Under the pieces are notes generated by a model. It was not told the origin of the DNA. It did no database searches and saw only the letters and a program-made list of their open reading frames with translations. A stretch of 6,962 bases of DNA from CAZAQS01 sp964486825. Lineage in GTDB: Bacteria; Chloroflexota; Anaerolineae; Anaerolineales; UBA4823. Positions 6,941 to 6,962 of the stretch are shown piece by piece. The stretch lies in contig CAZAQS010000250.1 in NCBI GenBank assembly GCA_964486825.1, forward strand, positions 1 to 6,962, given 5' to 3'. Both the position numbers and the translations under genes were made by a program. Each line of letters starts with the position of its first letter. Positions within the stretch are counted from its first letter, which is position 1.

Positions 6941-6962
6941 ATGCCATCTCTAAACGAGGTGT
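6941..6962 (+). CDS. Start of an unidentified gene (3' end outside window)
   Basis: An ATG at 6941 follows AGGAGA (6928-6933) with a seven-base gap, a strong Shine-Dalgarno arrangement. A plausible promoter and operator lie upstream. Only seven codons are visible (MPSLNEV). This resembles the first residues of LacI-family repressors, which often start M-x-T/S-I/L-x-D/E-V before the helix-turn-helix, and an operator over its promoter would suit autoregulation. Seven residues cannot establish a family, so the identity stays open. Confidence 0.55.

Overview
The window looks like ordinary chromosomal DNA from a bacterium of the phylum Chloroflexota, probably class Anaerolineae. The clues are indirect: a lipoprotein and a membrane peptidase with Thr/Pro-rich linkers typical of that group, a YchF-type ATPase with a variant P-loop, and moderately GC-rich coding sequence. 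This assignment is inference. No phage, transposon, CRISPR or other clearly mobile element was seen.

Left part, plus strand (1-3640). The window opens inside an M42-family metalloaminopeptidase gene whose first 60-70 codons lie outside. After 42 bases comes a lipoprotein that resembles an ABC-transporter sugar-binding protein, with no permease beside it. A close-to-consensus sigma70-type promoter (TTGACT, 17 bases, extended TATGAT) then starts a separate unit, a membrane-anchored LysM/M23 cell-wall endopeptidase. That unit ends at a strong intrinsic terminator.

Middle part, minus strand (3666-6577). A YchF/OLA1-like ATPase gene is followed by a pepF-type M3 oligoendopeptidase. The 53-base gap has no convincing promoter, so they are probably co-transcribed. 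They converge on the M23 gene, and the terminator sits between the two units.

Right part, plus strand (6609-6962). A tRNA-Leu(CAA) gene has its own promoter, an encoded CCA end and an intrinsic terminator. After it come a promoter whose -10 box lies inside an 8-bp inverted repeat, a leader of about 84 bases and a well-placed Shine-Dalgarno site. A new reading frame then begins, of which only seven codons are visible.

Three of the five substantial proteins are peptidases (M42 and M3 cytosolic, M23 on the envelope). M42 and PepF could act together in intracellular peptide turnover, but nothing else ties them together. I found no convincing undescribed system. The items most worth a second look are the operator-like palindrome near the right end, the orphan binding lipoprotein and the variant YchF-type ATPase.
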